The notes: a model not told the origin generated them from the sequence alone. A DNA stretch of 64,000 nucleotides from Leptobrachium leishanense (GCA_009667805.1 CM019069.1:58955422-59019421); one strand, 5' to 3'; shown: positions 11,022 to 22,989, counted from the first letter of the stretch. Made by a program: numbers and translations.

Positions 11022-14000
11022 CTAATAATATATATTCAATGGACAAATTGATATTTAAAAGCTAACAGAAGAATGACGTTTCTGTGCTACAACATTCTAT
11101 TTTAACCTCTTCACGACACTGGCCGATCGATGCTGTCCTGTCGGCAGGCAAGCCTGACCGCCACAGGGTTGCATAGTAAGCCACGCGGCTCGCTAGTAAC
11201 TCCTATGGACCGCCTCTCTTCCCTGTAACCGATCAACATCATTTGCTACAAGGGGGGGCTAACTGAGTTCAACCAATGATGGCGATTGACCACAGGGAAG
11301 CGAGAGGGGCGTAGAAGTTGCCAGTGTCACGGGATGTGCTATTCTAGTCTGCCTCCCTGCCGTCCCTCGTCTTCTGGTCTATTGATTACAAATTCTAGAA
11401 TCATAAACCTTTTGTTTTGTTTATTTTACAAAGAACAGGTATGTTGGCTCATGTTTAGAAAGAAGAACTGGGAACCAAGGAAATTGGTTACATGACAAAA
11501 CATTAATTCCACTGTCATATATGTGACATCTGGCTCTTGTACCCTATTGCACTTTTTCAGTATATGATATTGGGTTATATTGATATGCCATGCATTTCTC
11601 TACAAGCCAGAGGCAAACTCATGGTTTAGTTAGCCAGCTGTGGATATTACTCCCATCCATCTAGCTTTGTACTGCGAAGCACGAGGCACAGGGATTCATA
11701 AAGTGTGTGGTTTTTATATAATAACATGAAACGAGGAGCTATGTTTCATAGCTTACACCTGGTCTCTTGTTGAGGTGTCCCAGATCGGAGACCATCACAA
11801 TGCAGTGGTTCACATGAGGCACCATGCTGGCTTTGCACATAGGTTACATTAGTGTAGCATACCTCAGTCCATTGATTAAACTCCCCAGCCGTTACTGAAT
11901 GCCCTGAAGGAACTGTATATTTAAACACAGTAGCAATGTCAAACATGAAGCCGGCGCATTATAAATCACACTTCCCCATGATATGCCTTCTTCATTATGT
12001 CACATCCACAAATGTGGCACCTCAAGGGTACTGCCATAAGCTGCGGAAATAAATTATCTTATGGTTAATACAAAATCGCAAACGCTGACAAATTAGTGTT
12101 AAATGTCATTTTTTTTTTCCATATCTGACGAATGACCTGGTGCTTATTTAATTATTGTGACACGTTGTTTATTATTTCATTTTTTTTTTTACAAACCGCG
12201 TAGGCACATGACAAACGAATATAATTACCGCCATTCGCTTTCCTTCTAATACGGCACAGAATACAGTAATTATAATCACCCTGAACATTTTGCAGGATTT
12301 TTTCAATAATCGTTAGCAAAAATATTTTTTAAAGAGAATTATATATAAATATATAAATATAAATTCAGAATAAAATAGATCTGATGCTTAACGAATCACC
12401 GTTCAGATTAATACTATATTTTTCATAATTTCCAAATCATTATTTTGCATTGGGAAAAGAGGAAATGTTACTTGAGCAAACAAAGGTCCTGTTTAAATTC
12501 TCCTTTGTACAGGGGCTGAAGGTTCAGGCTGTTGGTTGTCGTGTCATATTTATTATTTCTTTATGTTTTTCAGTTTTTTTATTACCTGTACTTCCTCTTC
12601 TTTTAAATTGAGAAAGTAATATTTCTCTATTTTCTCGTTAAACAATAATATATATATATATATATTTTTTTTTTCTCTTGTCATGAACATCCAATCACTC
12701 ATACTAACATGAATTTCACCTGTGGCTAAAATGCATGGTCCATGCGTCTGTGTTATATAGATTTAGCATGTGATTTATCACACGTGCCAAAGCAATATTA
12801 TATAGATTTCTATTGTGATTTATTGCGTGTCATCATTTATTCCTTATAGTTCCCTAAGCAAGGCTGCACCTTGAGTTACATTTCCTAATACAATAAGGAT
12901 ACAGCTGATTATTCGGTGTAAGATGATTTTTCATCCTAAGCTAATTTTTTTTCTCCGGTTTAGTGCACTGTATTACGTTACCCCTTCATTAAAGGAGAGC
13001 CTCTGTGAATTAGATGGCTTCTGATTAGATTAGGCAGTCATCTGCGCACATGTCAAGTCTTGCTTTATATCTCAGCATCTGTCCCTAATATCTCCGTCCC
13101 CTCATCTCCATCAGCTCAACTGCAGTCAACTGAACTCAACTTGCCGTGTCTTTCTATGAACCAGTTTCTGGTTTCGCAGGTCATACCAAGTTCATCCTAG
13201 AAGTTCATTAGTTAAAGCTTTTGTGTTCTCTTAACAATGATGTATCTAGGGAAGGGACCATGGTTCACTTCCCTTGTAGAAGGGATCGTACTTTATCTGC
13301 ATGATGTGTGGTCAACACGGGCAAGAAAGACCAGCGAAACGTTTTTTTTCTCAGTAAGTGGAGATTGTTCACAGATGAGGTCATGAGATCAAATGCCTGT
13401 ATGTGTAGTTTTAGTGTAACCCACCAAGACATTATATTGTATCATTGACGATTAAAGGAGAGTCTAGAATGTAGACGCTTGGAATTTATTAATGAAGCAA
13501 AGCATCAACTAGTCAACATGGCAATCTACAATCCATTCTGGTACCCAACCACAGATAGACCAACCCTATACATTTCAAATAAGGACGCGCTGGCTTCCAA
13601 GTTCTTTGTGAATGCCAGACACGAAGTGATAAAGCGATGTCAAGATGCTGATGCAGGATTTAAAGCAAGCCATCTGAGATTACTGCTTAATTGTTCTCGT
13701 AACCTCTCCCCTAGAGGGATGCCGCGATAAATAATCAGGATTAATGTTAGAGGATGCAGCCACCAGCAGGCCTGGCTTTTTGTCGCAGGATTGTGTCTAG
13801 ATGAAAAATTCTAATTTTTACAGTCAACCGCACCAGCCATCTTTTCTGTGAGTCAACACCACCAGAGAAGAAGAGTGGCAATCTGCTTTCCATCAAGCTT
13901 GACCCTCAAAGGCCTTCTCTACTCAGAACTCTCAAGTGTTTGAAAGTGTAATGGCTGGAAAAGCAGTGGGAAAGGGGTTTAGAAAATCCTTTTGTCTCGA

Positions 14001-14379
14001 CAGTTTCCCTAAGAGAAATTTACAGAAAGTGATCTATGGTTAGAACCTCCAAGAAAGCCTATTCCTTTACAGATTTCCATGCTTGAGCGATTAATAAGCT
14101 TCAAGGGTTCAGACTAAACATCATTCCTAGGATGAGTGTTCTTCTAATCTTTTGACATTCTCAATATTGCTTTTTATTTGAATCTTATATTAAATGTTCA
14201 AGCATCAAAAGCATTTGTTTATCCTTTATTATGGAAATTCCACATATATGCAGACCAACTGTTCTACAAGTTGTCACAAAAAAAAGAATAATAAGTTGTA
14301 GCATCTTTAGTGGTATGCAACTTTACAAAGTTAGAATGTCTATAAAACTTTAGCGAATACTGTTGGCTTTGGTACGTAT
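11022..14379. other. Mostly single-copy AT-rich stretch
   Basis: The longest quiet stretch in the first half. It contains an AT dinucleotide run near 12648-12665 and several poly-T tracts. The block around 12180-12330 (AATTATAATCACC, CGCTTTCCTTCTAATACGG) has the look of conserved non-coding DNA, but that needs alignment to other vertebrates. An 83-codon frame at 13479-13730 has no recognisable domain and no convincing splice sites, so I do not call it a gene. 11100-11300 begins with a family E-like TTTAACCTCTTCACGAC end. Confidence 0.4.
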
Positions 14380-14560
14380 TAACAATATATATATATTTAT
14401 TGGATAAGCCGTGTTAGTCCAGATGCCAAAACAAGCAGAGTGTACAGTGCGTATTGATACTTTTTTATTGGACTACAAGCAGAAGGGAGGGTTAGAATGG
14501 AAAAAGTAAATGACACAACTACAAAAAAACATACACATTCAGCATTGTACCTAGTGTATG
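14380..14560 (-). repeat. Penelope-type tail relic
   Basis: The complement of GTGCGTATTGATACTTTTT, with TTATTGGACTA beside it, matches the sequence after the hammerhead-like motif at 17822-17895 (GTCCAACAAAAAAGTATCAC, then TACGCACTG). It is therefore a second, oppositely oriented piece of the same retroelement tail. The family name is inference. Confidence 0.5.
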
Positions 14561-14868
14561 TGGTTCTCCTCTTCCTTTTTCCCCTTTTTTAATTTTTTTT
14601 TCCTGTTTTTTTTGTAGATGTGTTATTTACTTCTTCCTTTTCATCCACCATCAGATGCTCATCATGATGCGTATGTCTGTTGTTTTATGGGCCCATGATC
14701 TGTCCTGTTTGTTTACCCGTCTTGACCATTTTATTCCGCTTTTGGTATTTCCGACACCCGTCCCAAACCCCCCCTTCTGCTTGGCTCTTTAGTTTTCTAT
14801 TCTATCAGGGTTATTCAAAGAGCTCCGAATTGCTGGAGAAAGGTAACCGAACGCTGAAAATCAGCATT

Positions 14869-16951
14869 CATAGAAACATAGAAAAATGTCGGCAGATAAG
14901 AACCTTTCGGCCCATCTAGTCTGCCCAATTACATGGATACTTGACCTGGATTTATCTTTTGTTTAGGATAGCCTTATGCCTATCCCATGCTTGCTTAAAT
15001 TCAATTACTGTTTTGGCCTCTACCACTTCTACTGGAAGACTGTTCCATGTATCCACCACCCGCTCAGTAAAATAATGCTTCCTGATGTTACTTTTAAACC
15101 TTTGCCCCTCTAATCTAAGACTATGTCCTCTTGTTTTGCTATTTTGTTTCCTTTTAAATATACTCCCTTCCTCTACCTTGTGGATTCCCTTTACGTATTT
15201 AAATGTTTCTATCATATCTCCTCTGTCTCGTCTTTTTTCCAAGCTGTACATGTTAAGATCATTAAGCCTTTCTTGGTAACTTTTCTCCTTCAAGCCGTAC
15301 ACCATTTTAGTAGCCCTTCTCTGAACTTTCTCTAAGATGTCGATATCCTTCTGGAGATACGGTCTCCAGTACTGCACACAGTACTCCAAGTGAGGTCTCA
15401 CCAGTGCTCTGTACAGTGGCATGAGCACTTCCCTTTTCCTACTGCTAATACCTCTCCCTACACAACCAAGCATTCTGCTAGCATTTCCTGCTGCTCTATT
15501 ACATTGACTACTTACCCTTAGATCCTCTGAAATAATGACCCCTAAATCCCTTTCCTCAGATGTTGAGGTTAGGACTGTATCAAATATTCTATATTCAGCC
15601 CTTGGGTTTTTACGTCCCAGGTGCATTATCTTGCACTTATCCACATTAAAACTCAATTGCCACAACTCCTACCATTTTGTTAGTTTACCTAAATCATTTG
15701 TCATTTGGCTGATCCCTCCAGGAACGTCAACCCTGTTGCAAATTTTTGTGTCATCAGCAAAAAGACATACTTTTCCATTAATACCTTCTGCAATATCACT
15801 AATAAAAATATTAAAGAGAATGGGTCCAAGTACTGACCCCTGAGGTACCCCACTGGTAACAAGACCTTGTGCCGAATAAACTTCATTTACCACAACCCTC
15901 TGTTGTCTGTCACTCAGCCACTGCCTAATCCATTCAACAATATTGGAATCCAAGCTCAAAGATTGCAATTTATTGATAAGCCTTCTATGCAGAACAGTAT
16001 CAAAAGCCTTACTGAAATCTAAATAAGCAATGTCTACTGCACCACCTGTGTCTATTATTTTTGTTACCCAATCAAAAAAATCAATAAGATTAGTTTGGCA
16101 TGATCTCCCTGAGGTAAACCCATGTTGTTTCTGATCTTGTAATCTATGTGTTTTTAGATGTTCAACAATCCTTTCCTTTAACATGGTTTCTATTAATTTC
16201 CCCACTACTGACGTAAGACTAACTGGCCTATAGTTCCCCGATTCCTCCCTACTACCCTTCTTGTAAATGGGCACAACATTTGCTAATTTCCAGTCTTCTG
16301 GGACGACTCCTGTTAACAAGGATTGGTTAAATAAATCTGTTAACGGTTTTGCTATTACATCACTGAGCTCTTTTAATAATTTAGGATGGATCCCATCAGG
16401 CCCCATTGACTTATTTGTCTTTACTTTAGACAGCTGCTTTAGAACCTCCTCCTCTGTAAACTCATATGTAAATGTCTCTTTAGTGTTCTCTCCTAACTGA
16501 GGTCCCTTTCCTTCCTTTTCTTCTGCAAAGACTGAACAAAAATATTCATTGAGGCAGTCAGCGAGACTTTTATCCTCTTCTACATACCTTCCTTCCTTTG
16601 TTTTTAATCTAACTAATCCTTGTTTTACTTTTCTTTTCTCGTTTATGTATCTAAAAAATGTTTTGTCCCCCTTTTTTACTGACTGAGCTATTTTCTCTTC
16701 TGCGTGTGCTTTGGAAGCTCTTATAAATTGCTTTGCCTCTTTCTGCCTAATCATATAGGTTTGCCTATCCTCTTCACGCTGAGTTTTTTTATAATTATTG
16801 AATGCTATCTTCTTGTTCTTCACTATTTTGGCCACTTCTGCAGAGTACAACAGTGGTTTCTTCCCTTTTTTGTTTTTGCTAACAAGCCGAATGCAATTTC
16901 CTGTGGCCTTCAATAATGCTTCCTTTAAATAATCCCATTTCTCCTGGACTC
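14869..16951 (-). mobile_element. 5'-truncated CR1 LINE
   Basis: On the minus strand this has a CR1 reverse-transcriptase reading frame and, at its 3' end, the TCTAGATGGGCCGAA-type sequence near 14905 that is common in frog CR1 elements. It lacks the 5' UTR, ORF1 and endonuclease, as expected from incomplete reverse transcription. It lies inside the family G element at 14806-17796, so it inserted later. Confidence 0.85.
14952..16945 (-). pseudogene. CR1 ORF2 fragment: reverse transcriptase with one stop
   Basis: The enzyme copies LINE RNA into DNA at the target site. A first segment (16913 down to 15669, 414 residues, open slightly further upstream) shows the reverse-transcriptase blocks in order: KANK-type SMGPDGIHPKLLKEL, NYRPVSLTSVVGKLIE, YLDFSKAFDTV, SGVPQGSVLGP and the catalytic FADDTK at about residues 385-390. 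It ends at a single in-frame TAG (15666-15668). The same frame then continues for 237 residues with the CR1 C-terminal part (RDLGVIISEDL, LYRALVRPHLEY, LEKVQRRATKM) to a normal stop at 14952. The N-terminal endonuclease is missing. The one stop suggests a fairly young, dead copy. Confidence 0.9.
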
Positions 16952-17821
16952 CTGGTTACCTTTCCTGGCCATTCGACTATCCAGAGAGCAGGCAATTCTC
17001 CAAATCCTGGCGAATTGCCTGCACATACGGTGACTGTTCGGTGCCTGTTCGAGGGCAGTGAATCCCCATAGAGAAGCACTGCTTCGGCTATTCAGAAGCA
17101 AAACCCAGCAGTGAAAAATTGCTGACTTGCCCTGCCATTCGGTGGTTTCATTCGGCAGGTTTATTCAGGCAAATCCCATAGGCTTCAATGTTAAAAATAT
17201 TCCGGTTTTAATCCAATATCTAATAAACCGTTCATTATAATATTCTGCAGTAAAAGTCTCTTCATTTATAGATTTTCTTTAGGATCTTTTAGGCATTTTA
17301 CGGATTTCTTTGAAAACATTTTTTTTCCCTTTTTTTTTAAATTCTTTTTTCTGTAACAGCCCTTTTTATTATCATTCATTGGACCTCATATGTAAATTTC
17401 AGAAATTTTCGGTTTGTAGTTTTTTTGCAAGCAAAGTTTCACTTTTCAAACATTCAAGCGAACGTTTTTTTTTTTTTTCTTCACCTCCTTCGTCTGCGTG
17501 TCGTTTTTTTTTCGGCGACTGCTCTGCGCTCTGATCGGCTCCTGCTCGGGTTTCTCCGGCGCTTTCAGCGGGTTAATCCAGATGTTTTTGTGGGTTTCGG
17601 TATGCATTCGCCCTCGTTTTGCGGTGAGTTTTTCAGAGGGTTTGCGCCAACTTTTCCCTGCATTACGACGGCCCTGTGGTGTTTGCTGAATACACCGCAG
17701 GGTCGCCGAAATGGGATCGCCAAATCGTACCAAATTGAAGAGAACGAAAAGTCACCGAACGTGCGGCGACTTTTCGATTCTCTTTGAATAACCCTGTATG
17801 ATTTTGCTCAGTAAAGCTTCC

Positions 17822-17895
17822 AGACCTGAAAAAGAGAGGTATATTCTCGAAAGCTTGTCTTTTAAATCTAACATTAGTCCAACAAAAAAGTATCA
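17822..17895 (+). ncRNA. Hammerhead-ribozyme-like motif, Penelope-type tail
   Basis: The fold can be read base by base. Stem I is AGAC (17822-17825) with GTCT (17857-17860). The core CTGAAAA follows at 17826-17832 (hammerhead consensus CUGANGA, here with G8 changed to A). Stem II is GAGA (17834-17837) with TCTC (17845-17848). Then come GAA and the minimal stem III A-GC-U, with U as the base before the cleavage site. The changed G8 should abolish activity. The tail TTAGTCCAACAAAAAAGTAT follows. Penelope-like retroelements are known to carry hammerheads; assigning this copy to them is inference. Confidence 0.6.
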
Positions 17896-17905
17896 CTACG
17901 CACTG

Positions 17906-17944
17906 CTATATATATATATATATACTGTGTGTGTATATATATAC

Positions 17945-17992
<48 letters not shown>

Positions 17993-17995
17993 ATA
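17906..17995. repeat. TA/TG microsatellite
   Basis: Alternating TA runs with two ACTGTGTGTG interruptions, directly after the hammerhead-like tail. Confidence 0.95.
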
Positions 17996-18118
17996 TTATT
18001 CTAAATATTGTAACAAATCCTGCAAAAAAAAAACAGTTTTACATATTGAAGTCTTACATGCTTTGGAATTAGTTAACGTTACTGGATATCAGTGGAATGC
18101 ATGAATTTTGTCTTTTTT

Positions 18119-18725
18119 AACCCCTACCCTACCAAGATTTTTTTTCATTGGAGAAAGTATTTTACCAGGAAGGATACATTAAGATTTCTCTCGTTTTCAA
18201 GTATGTCCTAGGTTGCAAGTATGTACCGTTGATGTCTTGCCCAAGGACACTTATTTGAGAGGTGCTCTTACCAGGGTTTGAACCTGTGTCTCCACAGTCT
18301 CCACGGTTATAGAACAGTGATGGTACCTCTACTCCACCCATATTCAATACGCAAGGCCCCTCCTTGTGCCTCTTTATTAAGTATAGACAGTTTAGTGTTC
18401 CACTAGAGAAATGCAAATAAAGTTTGCTCAGAGGTTATGCCAGAGGTGCTAACACTTTTTAAAACCAACTGGGAATGTGGAATGTGTCTTACTGACATCT
18501 CCTAAGCTGATCCTGCACAGAGAACAGAACTGTAGTAACTCCTATTGGCCAGCAGATGACGTCATCTGTCTGACAAATATGTTATTACAGGAAGAAATAC
18601 ATTAGGAGTATCCCCAAATCTTTCTCACTGTTTAACTCAATAAAAATGATTTAAAAAAATTAAATGAGAAAATACTGGTTCCTGCCAGTGGTTTTCTGGA
18701 CAATCCCTTGGTAGTGAAGGGGTTA
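18119..18725. mobile_element. Family E element with an inserted SINE
   Basis: The left end TAACCCCTACCCTACCAAG pairs with the right end CTTGGTAGTGAAGGGGTTA. A reversed SINE (18151-18341) sits just inside the left end. The remaining interior includes AACTGTAGTAACTCC and a polyA-like stretch. No transposase is seen. Confidence 0.6.
18151..18341 (-). mobile_element. tRNA-derived SINE with L2-type tail, reversed
   Basis: Reading the minus strand: the head GGGTGGAGTAGAGGTACC, then a B-box region (GGTTCAAACCC), CTTGGGCAAGACATCAA, and the L2-type tail ending TCCTTCCTGGTAAAATACTT. It is about 190 bp and lies inside the family E element. Confidence 0.85.
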
Positions 18726-19257
18726 TACATATGTGCTAGCGTAAATGAAAACAAATGTTGTATTCACTAGGTTTTAAAGTAATTGAAGCTTTTGTTAAAA
18801 AATGAAAAATGGGCATGCTATAGTCCTGAAGCTTATAAATGAATGCAAAGCAATAAATAATTCTCGTGTCCATCCAGTAGCTTTCATGACCTATAAAGGT
18901 CATTCAGAAATCAGTCATTCTTAATGTCGTGATCCATCCTGAAATCAGCTGTAGAGAATCCATTATGGTAAGAACGGAATCCCAAATCATTTATTAAACC
19001 GGGGTTACAGGTCAGAAGAGGTATTTTAGTAAATAAAACCATTGATTGACACATGAGAAATGCAGATATATAGCTGTGCAGTGACAGTTCCTTAAGTGAG
19101 GTTAATGTTATTTTGTGGAACTTATTTACTCTATAATTCTAATTATGTAATGTAATAAACTGCAAGCATGGTATAGAAATGGTTTTAAATCACTGTGGGC
19201 ACAGTTTTATCATTCTGTCGTATTTATTCTGTAATTTAAATTTTTAATATTGTATCT
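18726..19257. other. No recognisable feature
   Basis: AT-rich sequence with no supported gene or repeat. Confidence 0.5.
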
Positions 19258-19838
19258 TTAAAGGGATACTCTTTTAAAAAATAAAGTTCCCTTTTTTGCC
19301 CTTAAATAGCTGGGCAGATCCTGCTGACAGTCTCTTATTAATTATTTTTTTATTATTTTGTTTATTTTAGGTGACTTTACTCACCATTTGTCCATCACCG
19401 TACTCCGCTCCTCCTCTTCAGCTCAGGGATTTCCAAACCCGGAAGTCCCTAAAGCATTACTATGCAATTTGCACTCCTACGCAACGTGTGTAATGCAGGG
19501 ACTGCAATTGCGCATTGCCACGGCTTGTGCAATTTAAGTACATAAGTTCCACAGTGCCTGCGCAGAACGATGGATTGTGGCTGCATGTGCAGATCTGACC
19601 CATCAGCTGCCTCTCTGAGAACAGTCGCTAGCGCAGGCAATCTTGGAAGATCACATCGGCTTGCTGAGCCTGTCTGCATGCGGACATCACCAGTGAACGA
19701 TCTGGTGACTGGCAACCGGGAAATTCAGAACCACAGCTGGTGGTGATGCTGGGTGGTGTGGAGGAAAATCCTTCACTCATGCCATGTTTCTGTGCCAGAT
19801 CGGGATAGCAGGAAGGAGAAGACAAGGTGCTCTATATA

Positions 19839-20805
19839 CAGTGATGTAGGGTTGGGGGGCCTCGGGGGCGGTTGCCCCAGGTGCAATTTTCTTAGGGGCG
19901 CAAAATTTAAAAAGTTTTAACCACTAATGTTTTCCAGCAGGGATCAGCAAGGTGTCCGCTCACAGACACTGGTGTCCGTGAGAGGCCCTTGCATAGGTAG
20001 CCGCCTGTTTTGTGGCACCGGCGGTGACTTAGCACTCAGCGTCTGGAAGGGAGAACCAGGACAGAAAATTCTGGTTCTGTCCTGACTCCTCCTTAATGCT
20101 GACATGAGTCACGTGAAGCAGCGCAGTATTATTCGGCTGAACTCCCTGTACCATGTTTGTCAGCCCCCTTTGAAGCCCTGTGCCAGCCCCCTCACCACTG
20201 GCAGCCCTGCAGCCACCGAACAGGAAGGGAGGGAGGCGCCTGCCCTGCAGGGCATTTAAAATCTGGTCCCCACTAAGCCAACTGGGCAGCTCCCCCTGTG
20301 CCAGCAGCAACTCCGCGCAGGTAGGCAACACTGTGTGACACCAGAGCCGCGTGACAAACAGTGAGGGGGAGTACTGAGGGTACTGGGAGAGAATGACTGG
20401 GGGTACTGGGAGAAAGTGGGGGTACTTGGAGAAAGAGTGACTGGGGGTACTGGGAGAGTTTCTGGGGTACTGGGAGAGTGACTGGGGTACTGGGAGAAAG
20501 TGGGGGTACTGGGAAAGAATGACTGGGGTACTGGGAGAGAGTGACTGGGTATAGTGTGAGAGTGGAACTATGCTAGGGTATACTGGGACAGGGTGACTTG
20601 TGGCAGTGTCGTAGCGTGGGGGGCAGGTGTGTTTCATCTTTTTATTATATCAGTATTTTGTTTAAATACAATACATGTGCTTGTGGGCTAAGGGGGTCAA
20701 AACTCTACTGGTGGAAGGGAATCAGGGTGTGTTACTGTGTACACAGGTTGGGGGCACACAATTCTTGCCTTGCCCCGAGCACCGACAACCCACGCTACGC
20801 CACTG
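19839..20805. mobile_element. hAT-type element with perfect 8-bp duplication
   Basis: The left end CAGTGATGTAGGGTTGG pairs with the right end CCACGCTACGCCACTG. The duplication TCTATATA lies at 19831-19838 and 20806-20813. It contains a minisatellite and, at about 20605, a second copy of the terminal sequence (CAGTGTCGTAGCGTGGGG), so a smaller element or a tandem end lies inside. No transposase is seen. Confidence 0.85.
20370..20560. repeat. Minisatellite GGGGTACTGGGAGA
   Basis: Units of about 20-33 bp containing ACTGGGGGTACTGGGAGA repeat with variable spacing, inside the hAT-type element. Confidence 0.85.
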
Positions 20806-20939
20806 TCTATATATCCTGAAAAACTTTAAACTAGTAAAGTGCTCAATATGAGTACAGTGTCCCTTTATCTGAATTAAAGCCCCACTGAGCCAGTAATAGA
20901 GAGTCACTAAAGGGAAAATGTGTCAGGAGCATTTAATCC

Positions 20940-21260
20940 TTAGCAACTCCCTGTTAGAGTTACAGGCATTTATACAGCGCCAGCATATTCTGCAGTGCTT
21001 TAAAATAGGGGAGCACAAACAGGAGACGTACATGATACATGAAGAAAAGATGACCCTACCTGTAGGATAAATGTCCAGGTAGTACAGCACTTAACCAAGT
21101 GCTCAGTCAGACATCCCGTGAGTTTACAATCTAAGGGACAAGGGTAGGTGAAACAGATGGGAGCAGAGGGAGTGTGAAGATCGTTAGCAGGGCAGCATGG
21201 GAAGGACCAGAAGCCTGGGCTTAGTGAGAGTAATTAGAGAGAGAAGTGGAGACAGCTGGA
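20940..21260. repeat. Dispersed repeat with GCGCCAGCATATTCTGCAG
   Basis: The phrases TTTATACAGCGCCAGCATA, GTTTACAATCTAAGGGACA and GACCCTACCTG belong to a dispersed repeat often seen in frog DNA. A related piece (AGAGCTTACAATCTAAGAGG) is at about 45135-45170. The class is unknown to me. Confidence 0.5.
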
Positions 21261-22066
21261 AAAGAGACCTGAAATTAGGGACTTGCCGTGGATGGGACTG
21301 CAGTTACTGACTCTATTACAAGTGAGCTGCCATATTAGTGGCTCGACTTCTAACAAATGGGGGCAGTTAACAGCTACCGTTAGCTGCGCCACCCCTGGAA
21401 CATCTCCTGACGTCCATAGGACTCCAGATACCAGACAGAGTCCTATTTGTTCCTGGTTTAATTCTGAAAATGGCTCGGAGTGTCCAGATCATGCCATCCA
21501 TTTTACAATGGGACCAGAAGGAGGTGAAGGTTTTTTATGTGGTTTTTTTTGTGTTAACTGATTTCAAAAATCAAAATATGAACTTTAGCTCTATATGGAC
21601 CATTATTTTACTCCATAAAAGCCACTGTTCTCCTACTTGCAGAAATAAAAACACAGATGGTAAAAGTAAAGTTAACATTTTTTACAAGTTGCAGTAAAAT
21701 ACTTCCTTTTGCAATTACTCCCATTAGACCCATCGTGCCTCCATAAATTGCCAGCAGGGGCATTTATCATACAGTCTTTTACTTTCAACTGGCTTCTTCA
21801 ATATTTATGAAAAGCAAAACCTTCACAGTAGCAGTTATGTAACAAGAACAAAATCATTAAACTGTTTTTTACGCAAAGGTTTTTGCAACCGTAGATTCTT
21901 ATGCTTATTATTTGCATAGAGGTCTTGATGAGGAATTTAAGCACATGTTTAAAGGTCAGCATTAGCAATTGTTTTTCACTTATAGGACCACAGGTTTGTA
22001 ATTTTTAAGTCAGAACAATGATAGTATAGAAAGCAGATTTAAGAAAGTAGTTCTGTTAAATGCAGA
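21261..22066. other. No recognisable feature
   Basis: No supported gene. The open frames at 21283-21697 show no domain. Confidence 0.5.
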
Positions 22067-22903
22067 CAGGGTTATTCAAAGAGCACTGAATTGACCACGC
22101 AATTGCACCGAACAGTGAATCTCCCCGTACGTTGCAATTTCATGGCCCTTCGGCAATTCAAATAGCGATATTGGCGATTTGCCAGCGAAATATGGTGATA
22201 TTCAGCAGCAGTAAAGTCCCCATAGAGAAATAATGGTTAATCTATTCAGGGAACACCGAACAGCACCGAACTGTCAGTGAAATGCCCTGATTTTCGGTGG
22301 TGGTTTCAGTTGACAGGTTTAATCAGGTGAATCGCAAACGTTTCAATGTTAAAAAATTCCCCATTTTCACTAAATATTTATTCAACCGTTTATTCTTTTC
22401 ATTTTTTCCCTATTTTATTAAAATAGCAGGGTTTTTTCCTGTAACAGACCTTTTCATTATTATTCATGGGACCTTATATATTATTCCCAGGCATTTTCAT
22501 GCAGTACTTTGTTTGAAAAGGCATTTTAAATGCTGCAGGTTTTTTTTTTTTTTTTTTTACGAGTTCGGCAGCTTGTCGGCTTTTTGCGGCGGCTGGTCGA
22601 CAGTCCTTTTGGCGGGTCGTCAGCTTTCTTCGGATTGATTCAACAGTTTTGCAGCAGATCGTATGATGCGTTCAGCGGGTTTTTTTTCGGATACATTTTT
22701 TGGGGTTTTTTGTTTTTTTCGGCAGTTTTTCGTAAAGATTTTGCAGTGGTTTTTCAATTCATTCAGCAGGTCGATTCTGCACTCTGCAGGAACTGCTGAA
22801 TGCTGAATTCACCGCAGGGTCGATGAATCAAACTCACTGAAGTGCAGAGAACGGGAGAGCACCGAGATATCGGTGACATTTTAGTGCTCTGTGTATAACC
22901 TTG
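22067..22903. mobile_element. Family G element, uninterrupted copy
   Basis: The left end CAGGGTTATTCAAAGAGCA pairs with the right end AGTGCTCTGTGTATAACCTTG (reading inwards TGCTCT). The 837-bp copy contains AATAATGGTTAATCTATTCA, TTCGGTGGT and a long T tract before a TCGGC-rich region. It is the best reference for copies at 14806, 29908, 36902, 42777 and 61957. It has no coding capacity and no clean target duplication. Confidence 0.75.
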
Positions 22904-22989
22904 ATTGTTTTAAGCATATATTATATTATTCATAAGAGTTTAACCCCTTCACTACCATGATTGTGTTTACACGTTCAGCAGCAGCAGCC

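Larger units (their letters stand above)
14806..17796. mobile_element. Family G element interrupted by a CR1 LINE
   Basis: The ends are inverted: CAGGGTTATTCAAAGAGC on the left and TCTCTTTGAATAACCCTG on the right. TAT flanks both sides (14803-14805 and 17797-17799). Without the CR1 insert the element is about 0.9 kb, the size of the copy at 22067-22903, with which it shares TTTCAATGTTAAAAA-type phrases. It has no transposase. Confidence 0.8.
19258..20868. mobile_element. Kolobok/T2-like element with an inserted hAT element
   Basis: The left end is TTAAAGGGATACTC; the right end is GTGTCCCTTTAT, with the target TTAA mutated. Two sister copies at 34716-35652 and 53659-54443 keep clean TTAA on both sides. 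Shared interior phrases include GATCTGGTGAC and CCGGGAAATTC. TTAA targets and these ends match the Kolobok/T2 group known from frogs. The hAT element 19839-20805 lies inside. Confidence 0.65.

Noticed and set aside
13310..13365. CAGCGAAACGTT as another hammerhead-like motif
   Set aside because: No CUGANGA core or paired stem I could be found around it.
13479..13730. 83-codon ORF in a quiet region, possible host exon
   Set aside because: No recognisable domain, no convincing splice sites and no second exon nearby.
17446..17733. ORFs on both strands in the right half of the family G element
   Set aside because: They correspond to the T-tract and TCGGC-rich section that is present in all family G copies without frame conservation.
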